A stretch of 64,000 nucleotides of DNA, taken from contig CAWBBR010000020.1 of the NCBI GenBank assembly GCA_963787045.1, positions 1 to 64,000 of the forward strand. The letters run 5' to 3'. The notes beneath the pieces were generated by a model. The model worked only from the letters and a program-made list of their open reading frames with translations. It did not search any database and had not been told where the DNA came from. This document shows positions 10,322 through 18,070 of the stretch, in pieces. The position numbers and the translations under genes are program-made. How positions within the stretch are numbered: position 1 is the stretch's first letter; each line of letters opens with the position of its first letter. The stretch comes from DATJGR01 sp963787045 (GTDB lineage Bacteria; Pseudomonadota; Gammaproteobacteria; Pseudomonadales; Azotimanducaceae).

Positions 10322-11328
10322 TGGATACCACACAACTGATTCTCGATACCGCGCAGCGGATGTTCACCGACCACTGCGACAAGGCGCTGCTCGATCGCGC
10401 CGAACAACACCACTATGCCGCGCGGTTGTGGGACGTGATCGCCGAGAACGGTCTGCCGCAGCTCGCCACCTCCGCGGGTGGCGGCACGCTCGCGGATGCA
10501 TTCCGGTTGTTGCGCGTCGCCGGTCGTCACGCATTGCCGGTGCCGCTGGCCGAAACGCTCATCGCGAATCATCTGATGGGTGCGTCCGAGTGCGGCCCAT
10601 TCCAGGGTCGGATCAGCCTCGGTATCGCCGATTCGCACAGCGCGGAAGGCGGCGAAGTGAACGTTGCGCTCGCGGGCGTGCCGTGGGCGCGCGCCATGGA
10701 ACGAATCTGCTACGTGATCGGCGACCCGCTGGAGATCGTCATCCTCGACGTATCGGAGTGCGAAATCACCGAGCACGCCAACATCGCCGGTGAGGCGCGC
10801 GACGACGTGCGGTTCCTGGGCGTTCCCGGCCGTTGCGGCGCGCCGTCCGGCATCGACGTGACTCGCGTATTCGAATGGATGGCGCTGTCGCGTGCAGCGC
10901 TGATGTCCGGCGCGCTCGAACGGGTGCTCGAGCTATCGCTCGACTATGCGAAAGAACGCAAACAGTTCGGCCGTCCGATCGGAGGATTTCAGGCGATCCA
11001 GCACAATCTCGCGCTGCTGGCGGGGCAGGTTGCGGCATCGTTGCGGGCAACCGATGCAGCGATTGCGGCGCTCGATTCGCCGCGCTTCCCGACTCAGGTA
11101 GCCGTTGCCAAGGCGCGCGTCGGCGAGGCGGCAGGCGTCGCATCCGAGATCGCCCACCAGGTGCACGGTGCGATGGGATTCACGCACGAGCACCAACTGC
11201 ACCACTTCACCCGCCGGCTCCTGGCCTGGCGCGACGAGTTCGGCCGTGAAAACTATTGGCAACAACGCATCGGCCGAAAGATCGCAGCCGGCGGTGCCGA
11301 CGCGCTGTGGGATTTCGTCGTTGCATGA
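10321..11328 (+). CDS. Acyl-CoA dehydrogenase, subunit 2 of an adjacent pair
   Basis: A 335-residue, short and divergent acyl-CoA dehydrogenase. The N-terminal helical domain and a compressed beta-domain lack the usual SEPxxGSD block (only the weaker GISLGIADSHSAEGG-like region). The C-terminal domain is well kept: YAKERKQFGRPIGGFQAIQH, then VHGAMGFTHEHQLHHFTRRLL. This matches the partner subunit in heteromeric FadE/ChsE-type enzymes, where one subunit has lost part of the FAD or catalytic site. The ATG at 10321 overlaps the previous stop by one base. Its end overlaps the start of the DUF523/DUF1722 gene by a few bases. Confidence 0.88.
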   Translation: MDTTQLILDTAQRMFTDHCDKALLDRAEQHHYAARLWDVIAENGLPQLATSAGGGTLADAFRLLRVAGRHALPVPLAETLIANHLMGASECGPFQGRISLGIADSHSAEGGEVNVALAGVPWARAMERICYVIGDPLEIVILDVSECEITEHANIAGEARDDVRFLGVPGRCGAPSGIDVTRVFEWMALSRAALMSGALERVLELSLDYAKERKQFGRPIGGFQAIQHNLALLAGQVAASLRATDAAIAALDSPRFPTQVAVAKARVGEAAGVASEIAHQVHGAMGFTHEHQLHHFTRRLLAWRDEFGRENYWQQRIGRKIAAGGADALWDFVVA

Positions 11329-12292
11329 TCTGTTGCCAGGCCGACCCGACCCACCCCTCATCGTTGCCGTTAGCGACTGTCTGACCGGCGCCGAAGTTCG
11401 CTACGACGCGGGCCACAAACGCTCCTCGCTGTGCCACGAGCAGCTTGCGGGTCTGTTCTCGCTGCGCGGCATATGTCCGGAGGTGGCGATCGGCATGGGT
11501 GTTCCGCGCGATCCGATCCGCCTGGTCGGCGACGTCGCCTCGCCGAGGGTGCGAGGCGTGAAGGACGGCACCATCGACGTGACCGACCGCCTGCAGAGCT
11601 ATGCGCACGAAATCCTGCCGTCGCTCGCCGATGCATGCGGCTACATCTTCATGAAGAACTCGCCGACCTGCGGCCTGCATCGCGTGAAGGTGTACGCCGG
11701 TTCGGACGATCTGCCGAGCGGTCATGGTCGCGGCGTGTTCGCCGCCGAAATCGTAAGGGCGCGACCGGAACTGCCGGTAGAGGAGAGCGGCCGTCTCGAA
11801 GATCCGGTGCTGCGCGAGAATTTCGTGACGCGCGTGTTCGCATTCGCGCATTGGCGGCGGCTCGTCGAAGCGGGCGTAACCGCCGCGCGTCTGGTCGCCT
11901 TCCACAGCGCCTACAAGTACCTGCTGATGGCGCACAGCGTGTCGCACTACAAGGAAGCAGGACTGCTGCTGGCGGATCTGTCGAGCGATGCCGCGGCGCG
12001 CGCGGACGCGTATGTGTTGCTGCTGATGCAAGGCTTGTCGCGCGCGGCGACGCGCGGTGGTCACGCCAACGTGCTGCAGCATCTTCAGGGCTATGTGAAG
12101 GACGACCTCGATTCGATGACGCGCAGGGAGTTGGCCGAGTCGATTCACAGCTATCGACGCGGCGAGATCCCCTTGTTGGCGCCGCTCACGCTGTTGCGAC
12201 ATCACTTGCGACGCTCGGCGGACAGTTACGCACTCGAACAGATTTATCTCGAGCCGCATCCGCCGGCGGCGGGTCTGCGACGCGGATTGTGA
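11321..12292 (+). CDS. DUF523-DUF1722 (YbgA-like) fusion protein
   Basis: Two domains. The DUF523 part (residues about 10-155) has the conserved cysteines and charged residues VAVSDCLTGAEVRYDAGHKRS and FMKNSPTCGLHRVKVY. The DUF1722/YbgA part (about 175-310) has HWRRL, FHSAYKYLLMAHS, LLMQGLSRAATRGGHANVLQHLQGYVK and LAPLTLLRHHLRR. The fusion is widespread in Proteobacteria; an RNA-thiouridine or sulfur-related role is suggested for DUF523 but not settled. It starts at TTG 11321 (or TTG 11333), overlapping the previous dehydrogenase stop. No frameshift. Confidence 0.88.
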   Translation: MHDLLPGRPDPPLIVAVSDCLTGAEVRYDAGHKRSSLCHEQLAGLFSLRGICPEVAIGMGVPRDPIRLVGDVASPRVRGVKDGTIDVTDRLQSYAHEILPSLADACGYIFMKNSPTCGLHRVKVYAGSDDLPSGHGRGVFAAEIVRARPELPVEESGRLEDPVLRENFVTRVFAFAHWRRLVEAGVTAARLVAFHSAYKYLLMAHSVSHYKEAGLLLADLSSDAAARADAYVLLLMQGLSRAATRGGHANVLQHLQGYVKDDLDSMTRRELAESIHSYRRGEIPLLAPLTLLRHHLRRSADSYALEQIYLEPHPPAAGLRRGL

Positions 12293-12397
12293 CGGCGGCG
12301 ACAGAGGGCGCTCAAAGCGTTTACATCCTGAGCGGGGACAGGCCGGCACGCGAATTGCTATTCAGTTGGCGGTGTGGTGGCTCCAAGGACGACGAAC

Positions 12398-12820
12398 ATG
12401 GCAACACTGGGCTCGATGACGGACGGGAAGGCTTTGATCGCGGTCGAACCGACATCCGAGCGCGCCGAAATGGTGCGCCCGAGTTCGATCGGTGCCGGTT
12501 CGGTGCAGGCGCCGCCGCTCGCGCGCACGCGCGCGCACATCGAAGGCCACGTGTATCTCTTCATTTATCGCGTTCGCCACGGGTATGACGCGTACGCGTG
12601 GGTCGACAACATCCGCTACTGCACGGTGTTCGCGCTCGGCAAGACCTTCGCCGACGCCGAGCGCATTGCGATCAACTGCGTGCACCAGCACGGCTGGCGC
12701 ATCCTCAAGACGGATACCGCGACCGCGTTCTCGACCGATCGGTTCACCGGCGTCGGCACCGATGCCGCACACGTCGCGAACCTCGCGGACTTCGGCGTCT
12801 CGTTCAAGCTGAATCACTGA
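12398..12820 (+). CDS. Hypothetical protein, 140 aa
   Basis: I do not recognise a family. The ATG at 12398 has AAGGA eight bases upstream; an in-frame start at 12374 would add nine residues. The first about 45 residues are low-complexity and Pro/Ala-rich. The rest is a compact alpha/beta stretch (HVYLFIYRVRHGYDAYAWVDNIRYCTVFALGKTFADAERIA, read in two parts) ending in VSFKLNH. No signal peptide or membrane helix. It stands alone, converging on a GNAT gene. Confidence 0.65.
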   Translation: MATLGSMTDGKALIAVEPTSERAEMVRPSSIGAGSVQAPPLARTRAHIEGHVYLFIYRVRHGYDAYAWVDNIRYCTVFALGKTFADAERIAINCVHQHGWRILKTDTATAFSTDRFTGVGTDAAHVANLADFGVSFKLNH

Positions 12821-12824
12821 GCGA

Positions 12825-13298
12825 CTACGCGATCGACTTGCGCATCCTGACGGACGTCGGCTGTTCGAAGCCGTCGTGCGCGTAGCGCGAAGTCTCGACA
12901 TAACCGAAGCGCTCGAAGAGCGCCTGGTTCTCCGGTAAAGCAATTCGAACGGCGAGCACGACCGCGGGGAAGCGGTGTTCGCGCGCGTGCGCCTCCACTG
13001 CGTCGATCAACCGCCGCGCAATGCCGCGACCGCGGCGTTCGGGGGGCACCGAGAGTCGTCCGAAGTAGAGATTTCCGTCGTCCGGCCTGCACAGCACGCA
13101 ACCCACCGGATCGGCGTCATCGAGCGCGACAAAACCGAGCCGTTCCGGCGTCGCGAGTTCCGCCGCGATCGCGGCGGGACTTTCGTTCAGCGCTCCGGAC
13201 GGCGGCACCAGGCGGTCGCGATACTCCGCGAACGCCGTCGTGATCAGCCGCGCCAATACCGACGCATCCCGCGCCGCGGCGCGGCGGATGGTGATCAT
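12825..13298 (-). CDS. GNAT family N-acetyltransferase
   Basis: A 157-residue single GNAT domain. The acetyl-CoA pyrophosphate-binding motif A is clear: YFGRLSVPPERRGRGIARRLIDAV, with the RRGRGIA loop. The C-terminal motif B ends in LFERFGYVETSRY. The N-terminus MITIRRAAARDASVLARLI is typical of Rim-like or small-molecule GNATs. The start at 13298 is the only good ATG. Only five bases separate its ATG side from the ABC exporter stop at 13303, so it could be cotranscribed downstream of the exporter genes. Substrate unknown. Confidence 0.9.
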   Translation of the reverse strand: MITIRRAAARDASVLARLITTAFAEYRDRLVPPSGALNESPAAIAAELATPERLGFVALDDADPVGCVLCRPDDGNLYFGRLSVPPERRGRGIARRLIDAVEAHAREHRFPAVVLAVRIALPENQALFERFGYVETSRYAHDGFEQPTSVRMRKSIA

Positions 13299-13302
13299 GC
13301 CG

Positions 13303-15183
13303 TTACACCAGCCGCGGACTGAAGTCCGTCAGTTCGCGGGTCGTCTCGGTGAGGCTCTGCTGCCGATACAGATCGAAGTAGTGGCCGCGTAGCGCAATCA
13401 ACTCCGCGTGCGTACCGAGCTCGATGATGCGGCCGTGCTCGATCACCGCAATGCGCGTTGCGTTGCGGATCGTCGACAGCCGGTGCGCGATCACGAATGC
13501 GATGCGGCCCGACAACACGTTCGCCATGCCACGCTGGATGCGTTGCTCCGTTTCGGTGTCCACCGACGACGTCGCTTCGTCCATCACGAGGATCTGCGGA
13601 TCGGCGAGGATCGCCCGCGCGAACGACACGAGTTGCCGCTGACCGGCCGACAAGCGGCTGCCGCCTTCGCCGACTTCGGTCTTGTAGCCGTCGGCCATTT
13701 CGGTGACGAAGTCGTGTGCGCCGGCGAGCCGCGCCGCGTCGTGCACTTCTTCGTCGGTCGCTTCGAGCCGGCCGTAACGGATGTTCTCCAGGATCGAACC
13801 GGAGAACACGTGCGCGTTCTGCAGCACGATGCCGAGGTTCGACTGCAACCAGTGCAGGCCGCGCTTGCGATAGTCGATGCCGTCGATCAGCACGGCGCCG
13901 CGCGTCGGCTCGTAGAACCGGCAGATCACGTTGACGAGCGTGCTCTTGCCGCCGCCGGTGGCGCCGACGATCGCGATCGTCTCGCCCGCGCTCGCCGTCA
14001 GGTTGATGTGATCCAGCACCGGTCGGCCGTTGCCGTAGTCGAAGCACACGTCCTTGAGTTCGATGCGTTCGATGCGCGCGGATCCGCCGTCTTCGCCGAC
14101 CGATTGCCGCTCCGGAAGATTGCGCTGCATCGCGGTTGCTTCGAGCACGTCGTCGGAATCGCGGATCGCCGGCACCGCGTCGATCAGACTGATGATCCGC
14201 TCGGCCGATGCCTGTGCCATCTGCATCTCGGCGAACCAGCGGCCGAGCTGTTCGATCGGATCGAAGAAGTTGCGCGCATACGCCATGAACGCGACGAGGG
14301 TGCCGACGCTGATCACGCCGTGCAGCAGATCGAAGCCGCCGACGGAGAGTGTGAGTCCTACCGAGAGGCTCGCGAGCGTGACGATGATCGGTACGTACAG
14401 CGCGGACTGGATCATGTTCCGGACCGACGCGTCGTACATTTTGCCGGTCAGCTGCTTGAAGTCGTTCAGGTTTTCGCTTTCGCGCACGAACGCCTTGCTG
14501 GTCAGCACCCCCATGATGCTTTCGTTGTACGTACCGGTGATGCGCGAGTTCGTGCGGCGAACTTCCCGCGCGCTGCGCAGCATGCGCTTCTGGAATCGCG
14601 CGCTGACCCAGCCGAGAAATGGGATGACGGCCAGCGCGAGCAGTGCGAGCTTCACGTTCATGACGAGCATTGCGATGGCGATGCCGATCATCAACGTCAC
14701 GCCCCAGACGATGTCGAGGAATGCCCACGCGAGGATGTTGGCGAGCCGCTCGCTGTCGGACGTCATCCGCGCCATCAACCAGCCGACCGGCCGGTGGTCG
14801 TAGAACGAGAACGACAGCCGCTGCAGGTTTTCGAAGCCGTCGCGGCGGATGTCGTGGCCGATGTGCGTGCGCATATAACCGCCGGCCCAAACGAAGCAGC
14901 CGACCGACAGCGACAGCACCGCGGTGGCTGCGATGTATGCGACGGCGTAGGGCCACAGGTTGACGGCCGCGCCATGCGCATCCACGGCGTCGATCACCGC
15001 GCGCGTGATCAGCGGGAACGACACGTCCATCAGCGCGGTCAGCGTCGCGAAGAATCCGAGCATCACGAGCACGCGTCGATACGGTCGCGTGTATGCGAAC
15101 AGTTTGCGCCACAGATGCAGCCGCATCCGGCGTGCAAGCGCTTCCTCGTCGAATCCGTCGTCGTAGTTGTCGTCGTCGTACAT
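13303..15183 (-). CDS. Heterodimeric ABC exporter half-transporter with intact catalytic Glu
   Basis: Type IV ABC exporter half: six-helix transmembrane domain (about residues 20-320) and a C-terminal nucleotide-binding domain. Walker A is GATGGGKST, the signature is LSAGQ (non-canonical), Walker B with catalytic Glu is ILVMDEATSSVD, and the H-loop is AHRLST. The ATG at 15183 begins an acidic N-tail, MYDDDNYDDGFDEE, and follows the partner's stop by five bases. A GTG at 15252 in the same frame would overlap the partner. With the partner at 15189-17021 it forms an MdlAB/TM287-288-like multidrug or lipid exporter. Its Walker site pairs with the partner's canonical LSGGQ to give the one consensus ATPase site. 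Confidence 0.93.
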   Translation of the reverse strand: MYDDDNYDDGFDEEALARRMRLHLWRKLFAYTRPYRRVLVMLGFFATLTALMDVSFPLITRAVIDAVDAHGAAVNLWPYAVAYIAATAVLSLSVGCFVWAGGYMRTHIGHDIRRDGFENLQRLSFSFYDHRPVGWLMARMTSDSERLANILAWAFLDIVWGVTLMIGIAIAMLVMNVKLALLALAVIPFLGWVSARFQKRMLRSAREVRRTNSRITGTYNESIMGVLTSKAFVRESENLNDFKQLTGKMYDASVRNMIQSALYVPIIVTLASLSVGLTLSVGGFDLLHGVISVGTLVAFMAYARNFFDPIEQLGRWFAEMQMAQASAERIISLIDAVPAIRDSDDVLEATAMQRNLPERQSVGEDGGSARIERIELKDVCFDYGNGRPVLDHINLTASAGETIAIVGATGGGKSTLVNVICRFYEPTRGAVLIDGIDYRKRGLHWLQSNLGIVLQNAHVFSGSILENIRYGRLEATDEEVHDAARLAGAHDFVTEMADGYKTEVGEGGSRLSAGQRQLVSFARAILADPQILVMDEATSSVDTETEQRIQRGMANVLSGRIAFVIAHRLSTIRNATRIAVIEHGRIIELGTHAELIALRGHYFDLYRQQSLTETTRELTDFSPRLV

Positions 15184-15188
15184 TTCCT

Positions 15189-17021
15189 TTAGCTCCCGGC
15201 TCGCGACACGTCGACGCGAATCTCCGCGTCGAGCGATCCCTGGATCTGACACAGATATCGATAGGGTCCATCGACCTTCGACAGTTCCGCATGGCTGCCG
15301 ACCTGCACCGCCCGACCCGCTTCGAGCACCACGATGCGGTCTGCTTCGACGACCGACGACAACCGGTGCGCGATGATCAGCGTCGTGTGGCGTCCACGCC
15401 GCGCGCGCAGCGCGTTCAGGATCAACCCCTCGGTGCCGGTGTCGACCGCCGACAGCGAGTCGTCGAGCACCAGCACCGGCGGGTCCTTCAGCAGTGCGCG
15501 CGCGAGCGCGAGCCGCTGCCGCTGTCCGCCGGACAGCGTCACGCCGCGTTCGCCGACCAGCGTCTCGTAGTGCTCCGGCAATTCCATGATCGACTCGTGG
15601 ATCGCCGCGTCGACGCAGGCCTGCTCGAGGTGCGCGTCCGGCGCATCGGGCCGGCCGACCTTGAGGTTCGCCGCGATGCTGCGCGAATACAGAAACGGAT
15701 CCTGCAGCACCACGCCGATCTGGTGACGCAGCCAGTGGCGGTTCACGTCGCTCACTTCCTGGCCGTCGAGCTGGATCGAGCCGTGCTGGTACGGATACAG
15801 CCGCAACAGCAGGCGGATCAGTGTCGACTTACCGGAGCCCGGCGCACCGACGAACGCGACCGTCTCGCCGGGGCGCACGTGCAGCGAGAAATCCTTGATC
15901 ACCGGGCGCGCCGCGTCGTAACCGAACGTGAGGTGCTCGATGCGGATGTCGCCGTCCGCGCGGCCGCGGCTCGGCGTCGGTTCGAGCGTTTCTTCGGCCT
16001 GGTTCAGAATTTCGTTGGTGCGGCCGAGCGACACCACCGCCTTGCCTGAATCGGTCAGCACGCGGCCGAGTTGCCGCACCGGCCAGATGACCATGCCTTC
16101 GTACGTCAGGAACGCGAACAGCGTGCCGACCGAAATGCGGCCGTCGATGATCGCGAACGCGCCGGCCAGCAACACCAGGCCGATCTGCATCAGCGAGAAG
16201 AAATCTGCGATGCCCCAGTAACGGCCCATCAGCGTGATCAACCGGTTGTTGAGGTCGCGGTGCGTCCGGTTCTTCTCGGCGAACTTCGCGATCTCGTACT
16301 CCTGGCGTGCGAACGCGCGCACCACACGGATGCCTGTCAGGTTCTCCTGCAGCACGCCGGTCATCGCGGCTTCGGCCTCGTCGGAGACCTGAAACACCTG
16401 CTGCACCTTGTGGAAGAAGATGTACGCGAACAACCCGATGAACGGGATCAGGCACAGCGACACCCACGCGAGCCGCGTGTCGAGCCAGAACAGAATCGGC
16501 GTGACCGTCAGAATCAGCAGTATCGAACGGCCGATCTCGACGACGTCGCTCGACAGGAACACGCGCAGCGTCTCGACGTCGGAGCTGCAACGCTGAACGA
16601 GGTCGCCGGTATCGGCGTCGTCGTAGTAGCCGGCGCGCAGATCGTGCAGGTGGCGATACAGCGTCTCGCGCAAACGGCGCACGATCGCTTCGGACGCAAT
16701 CGCCGACCAGCGGCCGCGCACGTACTGGAAGACGCCGCCGACGCCGGTCACCGCAACCGCAAGCGCGGCCGACAGCAAGAGATACCAGGCGAATGCGTTC
16801 TGCGAGCTGAATGTCTGCTCGAGCCACTGTGCCGGTGCCACGAGCATCGGCGTGCCTAGCGCGACGTCCTTGGCCACGACCACGTCGATCGCGTACTTCG
16901 CGATCAGCGGGGCACCGAACATGCAGATGTTCGCAACCGCCATCGCCACGATGGCGCCGGAGAAACGGACGCGTTGTCCCGTCGTGACGGCCCAGAGATT
17001 GTCGTGTTTCGCGTGTGCCAT
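15189..17021 (-). CDS. Heterodimeric ABC exporter half-transporter with degenerate catalytic residue
   Basis: 610-residue ABC exporter half: six helices and a nucleotide-binding domain. Walker A is GAPGSGKST and the signature is the canonical LSGGQ, but Walker B is VLVLDDSLSAVD, with Asp where the catalytic Glu belongs. The H-loop is AHRLSS. The Glu-to-Asp change matches the degenerate half of asymmetric exporters, complementing the non-canonical LSAGQ of the next gene. The start at 17021 has AGGA six bases upstream. It is first in a two-gene operon, preceded by a 180-base leader with a short peptide and an intrinsic terminator (see 17071-17194), so expression may be attenuated. Substrate unknown. 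Confidence 0.93.
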   Translation of the reverse strand: MAHAKHDNLWAVTTGQRVRFSGAIVAMAVANICMFGAPLIAKYAIDVVVAKDVALGTPMLVAPAQWLEQTFSSQNAFAWYLLLSAALAVAVTGVGGVFQYVRGRWSAIASEAIVRRLRETLYRHLHDLRAGYYDDADTGDLVQRCSSDVETLRVFLSSDVVEIGRSILLILTVTPILFWLDTRLAWVSLCLIPFIGLFAYIFFHKVQQVFQVSDEAEAAMTGVLQENLTGIRVVRAFARQEYEIAKFAEKNRTHRDLNNRLITLMGRYWGIADFFSLMQIGLVLLAGAFAIIDGRISVGTLFAFLTYEGMVIWPVRQLGRVLTDSGKAVVSLGRTNEILNQAEETLEPTPSRGRADGDIRIEHLTFGYDAARPVIKDFSLHVRPGETVAFVGAPGSGKSTLIRLLLRLYPYQHGSIQLDGQEVSDVNRHWLRHQIGVVLQDPFLYSRSIAANLKVGRPDAPDAHLEQACVDAAIHESIMELPEHYETLVGERGVTLSGGQRQRLALARALLKDPPVLVLDDSLSAVDTGTEGLILNALRARRGRHTTLIIAHRLSSVVEADRIVVLEAGRAVQVGSHAELSKVDGPYRYLCQIQGSLDAEIRVDVSRAGS

Positions 17022-17070
17022 GATCCGTCCTAAGTCTTTTTAGACAGAGCGGGTTCAGTGCAACTTTGGG

Positions 17071-17106
17071 AAAAAAGAAACCCGCTCGCTTCAAACGATG
17101 AGCAGG
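17071..17106 (-). terminator. Intrinsic terminator in the leader of the ABC exporter operon
   Basis: Read on the minus strand: CCTGCTC (17106-17100), a twelve-base loop, GAGCGGG (17087-17081), then TTTCTTTTTT (17080-17071). The stem is seven pairs with one G-U. It lies between the small leader ORF (17194-17156) and the exporter start (17021), so transcripts must read through it, which suggests attenuation. A further inverted repeat, 17048-17055 with 17079-17086, overlaps the right arm but is transcribed later. Confidence 0.7.
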
Positions 17107-17155
17107 CCTTGCGGGGTCCGGGACTTTCGAAAGAGCTCGGATCAGCTCGGGCAGC

Positions 17156-17194
17156 TCACCTGCGCGCGTTATGTCCGATGTAGATGAGCCGCAT
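17156..17194 (-). CDS. Candidate 12-residue leader peptide of the ABC exporter operon
   Basis: Minus-strand ORF MRLIYIGHNARR, stop TGA at 17156. It has a strong AAAGGA ribosome site seven bases upstream of its ATG at 17194, better placed than at many full-size genes in the window. It is followed by self-complementary GAGCT/AGCTC segments and a terminator (17106-17071) before the exporter start. This order is typical of translation-dependent attenuation, where ribosome stalling on the peptide alters downstream RNA folding. Not a peptide I know; inferred from arrangement only. Confidence 0.5.
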   Translation of the reverse strand: MRLIYIGHNARR

Positions 17195-17211
17195 ATCGCC
17201 GTCCTTTAGTT

Positions 17212-17237
17212 GAACAAAAATCCCCGGGCGGGGATTT
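17212..17237 (-). terminator. Intrinsic terminator downstream of the exported methyltransferase gene
   Basis: Read on the minus strand: AAATCCCC-GCCC-GGGGATTT, a perfect eight-pair stem (17237-17218) running into TTTTTG. It lies about 70 bases past the methyltransferase stop at 17308 and just before the leader ORF of the ABC exporter, insulating the two units. Confidence 0.75.
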
Positions 17238-17307
17238 GAGTTCGAGTGAGGCGCGCAGTCTACTCCGCTGAACGACCTTTTCAAGGGGGGCGTTCGACGG
17301 ACGTGCG

Positions 17308-18065
17308 TCATTCTCTGACGAAACGATAGACGAACCGGTCCGTGTGACCCCGCACCGCCGGATCGAACACCGTCTTCGTGCGATCGTCCGCGGGGTTGTG
17401 CAGCACGTCGAGGCTGCCGGTGAACTTGAAGCCGCGCGACTCGATGTCTTTGCGCGCAAATGCCTCGTCGATGCGGTGCAGCGTCTGCGCGGAGCTCGAT
17501 CCGGTGCCGGAAATCGCCGAATGATCGATGATCGCCAGCGTGCCGCCGGGTTTCAGCATCGCGTGCACTTCGGTGAACACCGCCGCGGGGTCCACGGCCC
17601 AGTCGTCGGATCTGAAGTACAGGTCGTGATAGCTCATCGACATCAACACCAGATCGACCGATGCGACAGGTATGCCGAGTTGTCCGATTTCGGCGTCGAG
17701 TTTCACGACGTTCTGCAGACGACCGCCCTTCACGCGCTCCGTCAGCGCGTCGCCGATGAACGTCTGATACGCGGCGTTGTTGTGCATGTAGACCTTGCCG
17801 CTGCTGCCGCCGCCAACGATCCGGCCGATCACTTCGCTGTAATAGCCGCCGCCGGCAAACAGATCGACGACGGTCATGCCGGGCGCGATGCCGAAGAATT
17901 TCAGCACCTCGATCGTGTGGTCGCGCTCGTCGCGCGCACGGTCTGCCTCGGTGCGCGTCGGATCGCTCACCGCGACGCTGATCGGGTCGGTTCCCGCGGC
18001 GAAGCCGTCGGCGTCGCGAGCAATAGAAGCGCCCACATCACTGCGCCAGTCACTGTACGCATCAT
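17308..18065 (-). CDS. Exported class I methyltransferase-like protein (COG4798 type, one frameshift)
   Basis: Predicted SAM-dependent methyltransferase fold with an N-terminal signal peptide. The signal (MMRTVTGAVMWALLLLATPT) lies in one frame and the mature domain (GTDPISVAVSDPTRTEADRA) in another, so a frameshift near 17998 joins them. The mature part has motif I VVDLFAGGGYYSEVIGRIVG, VDLVLMSMSYHDLYF and MLKPGGTLAIIDHS, characteristic of the poorly studied COG4798 family of secreted methyltransferase-like proteins. The start at 18065 is the first of two adjacent ATGs. It follows the alkenal/quinone reductase gene by five bases and is probably cotranscribed. Substrate and the reason for export are unknown. 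Confidence 0.82.
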
Positions 18066-18070
18066 GTCTG

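Noticed and set aside
17048..17086. Inverted repeat 17048-17055/17079-17086 considered as an antiterminator for the leader of the ABC exporter
   Set aside because: Its second arm is transcribed after the terminator's T-run, so it could not form in time to prevent termination.
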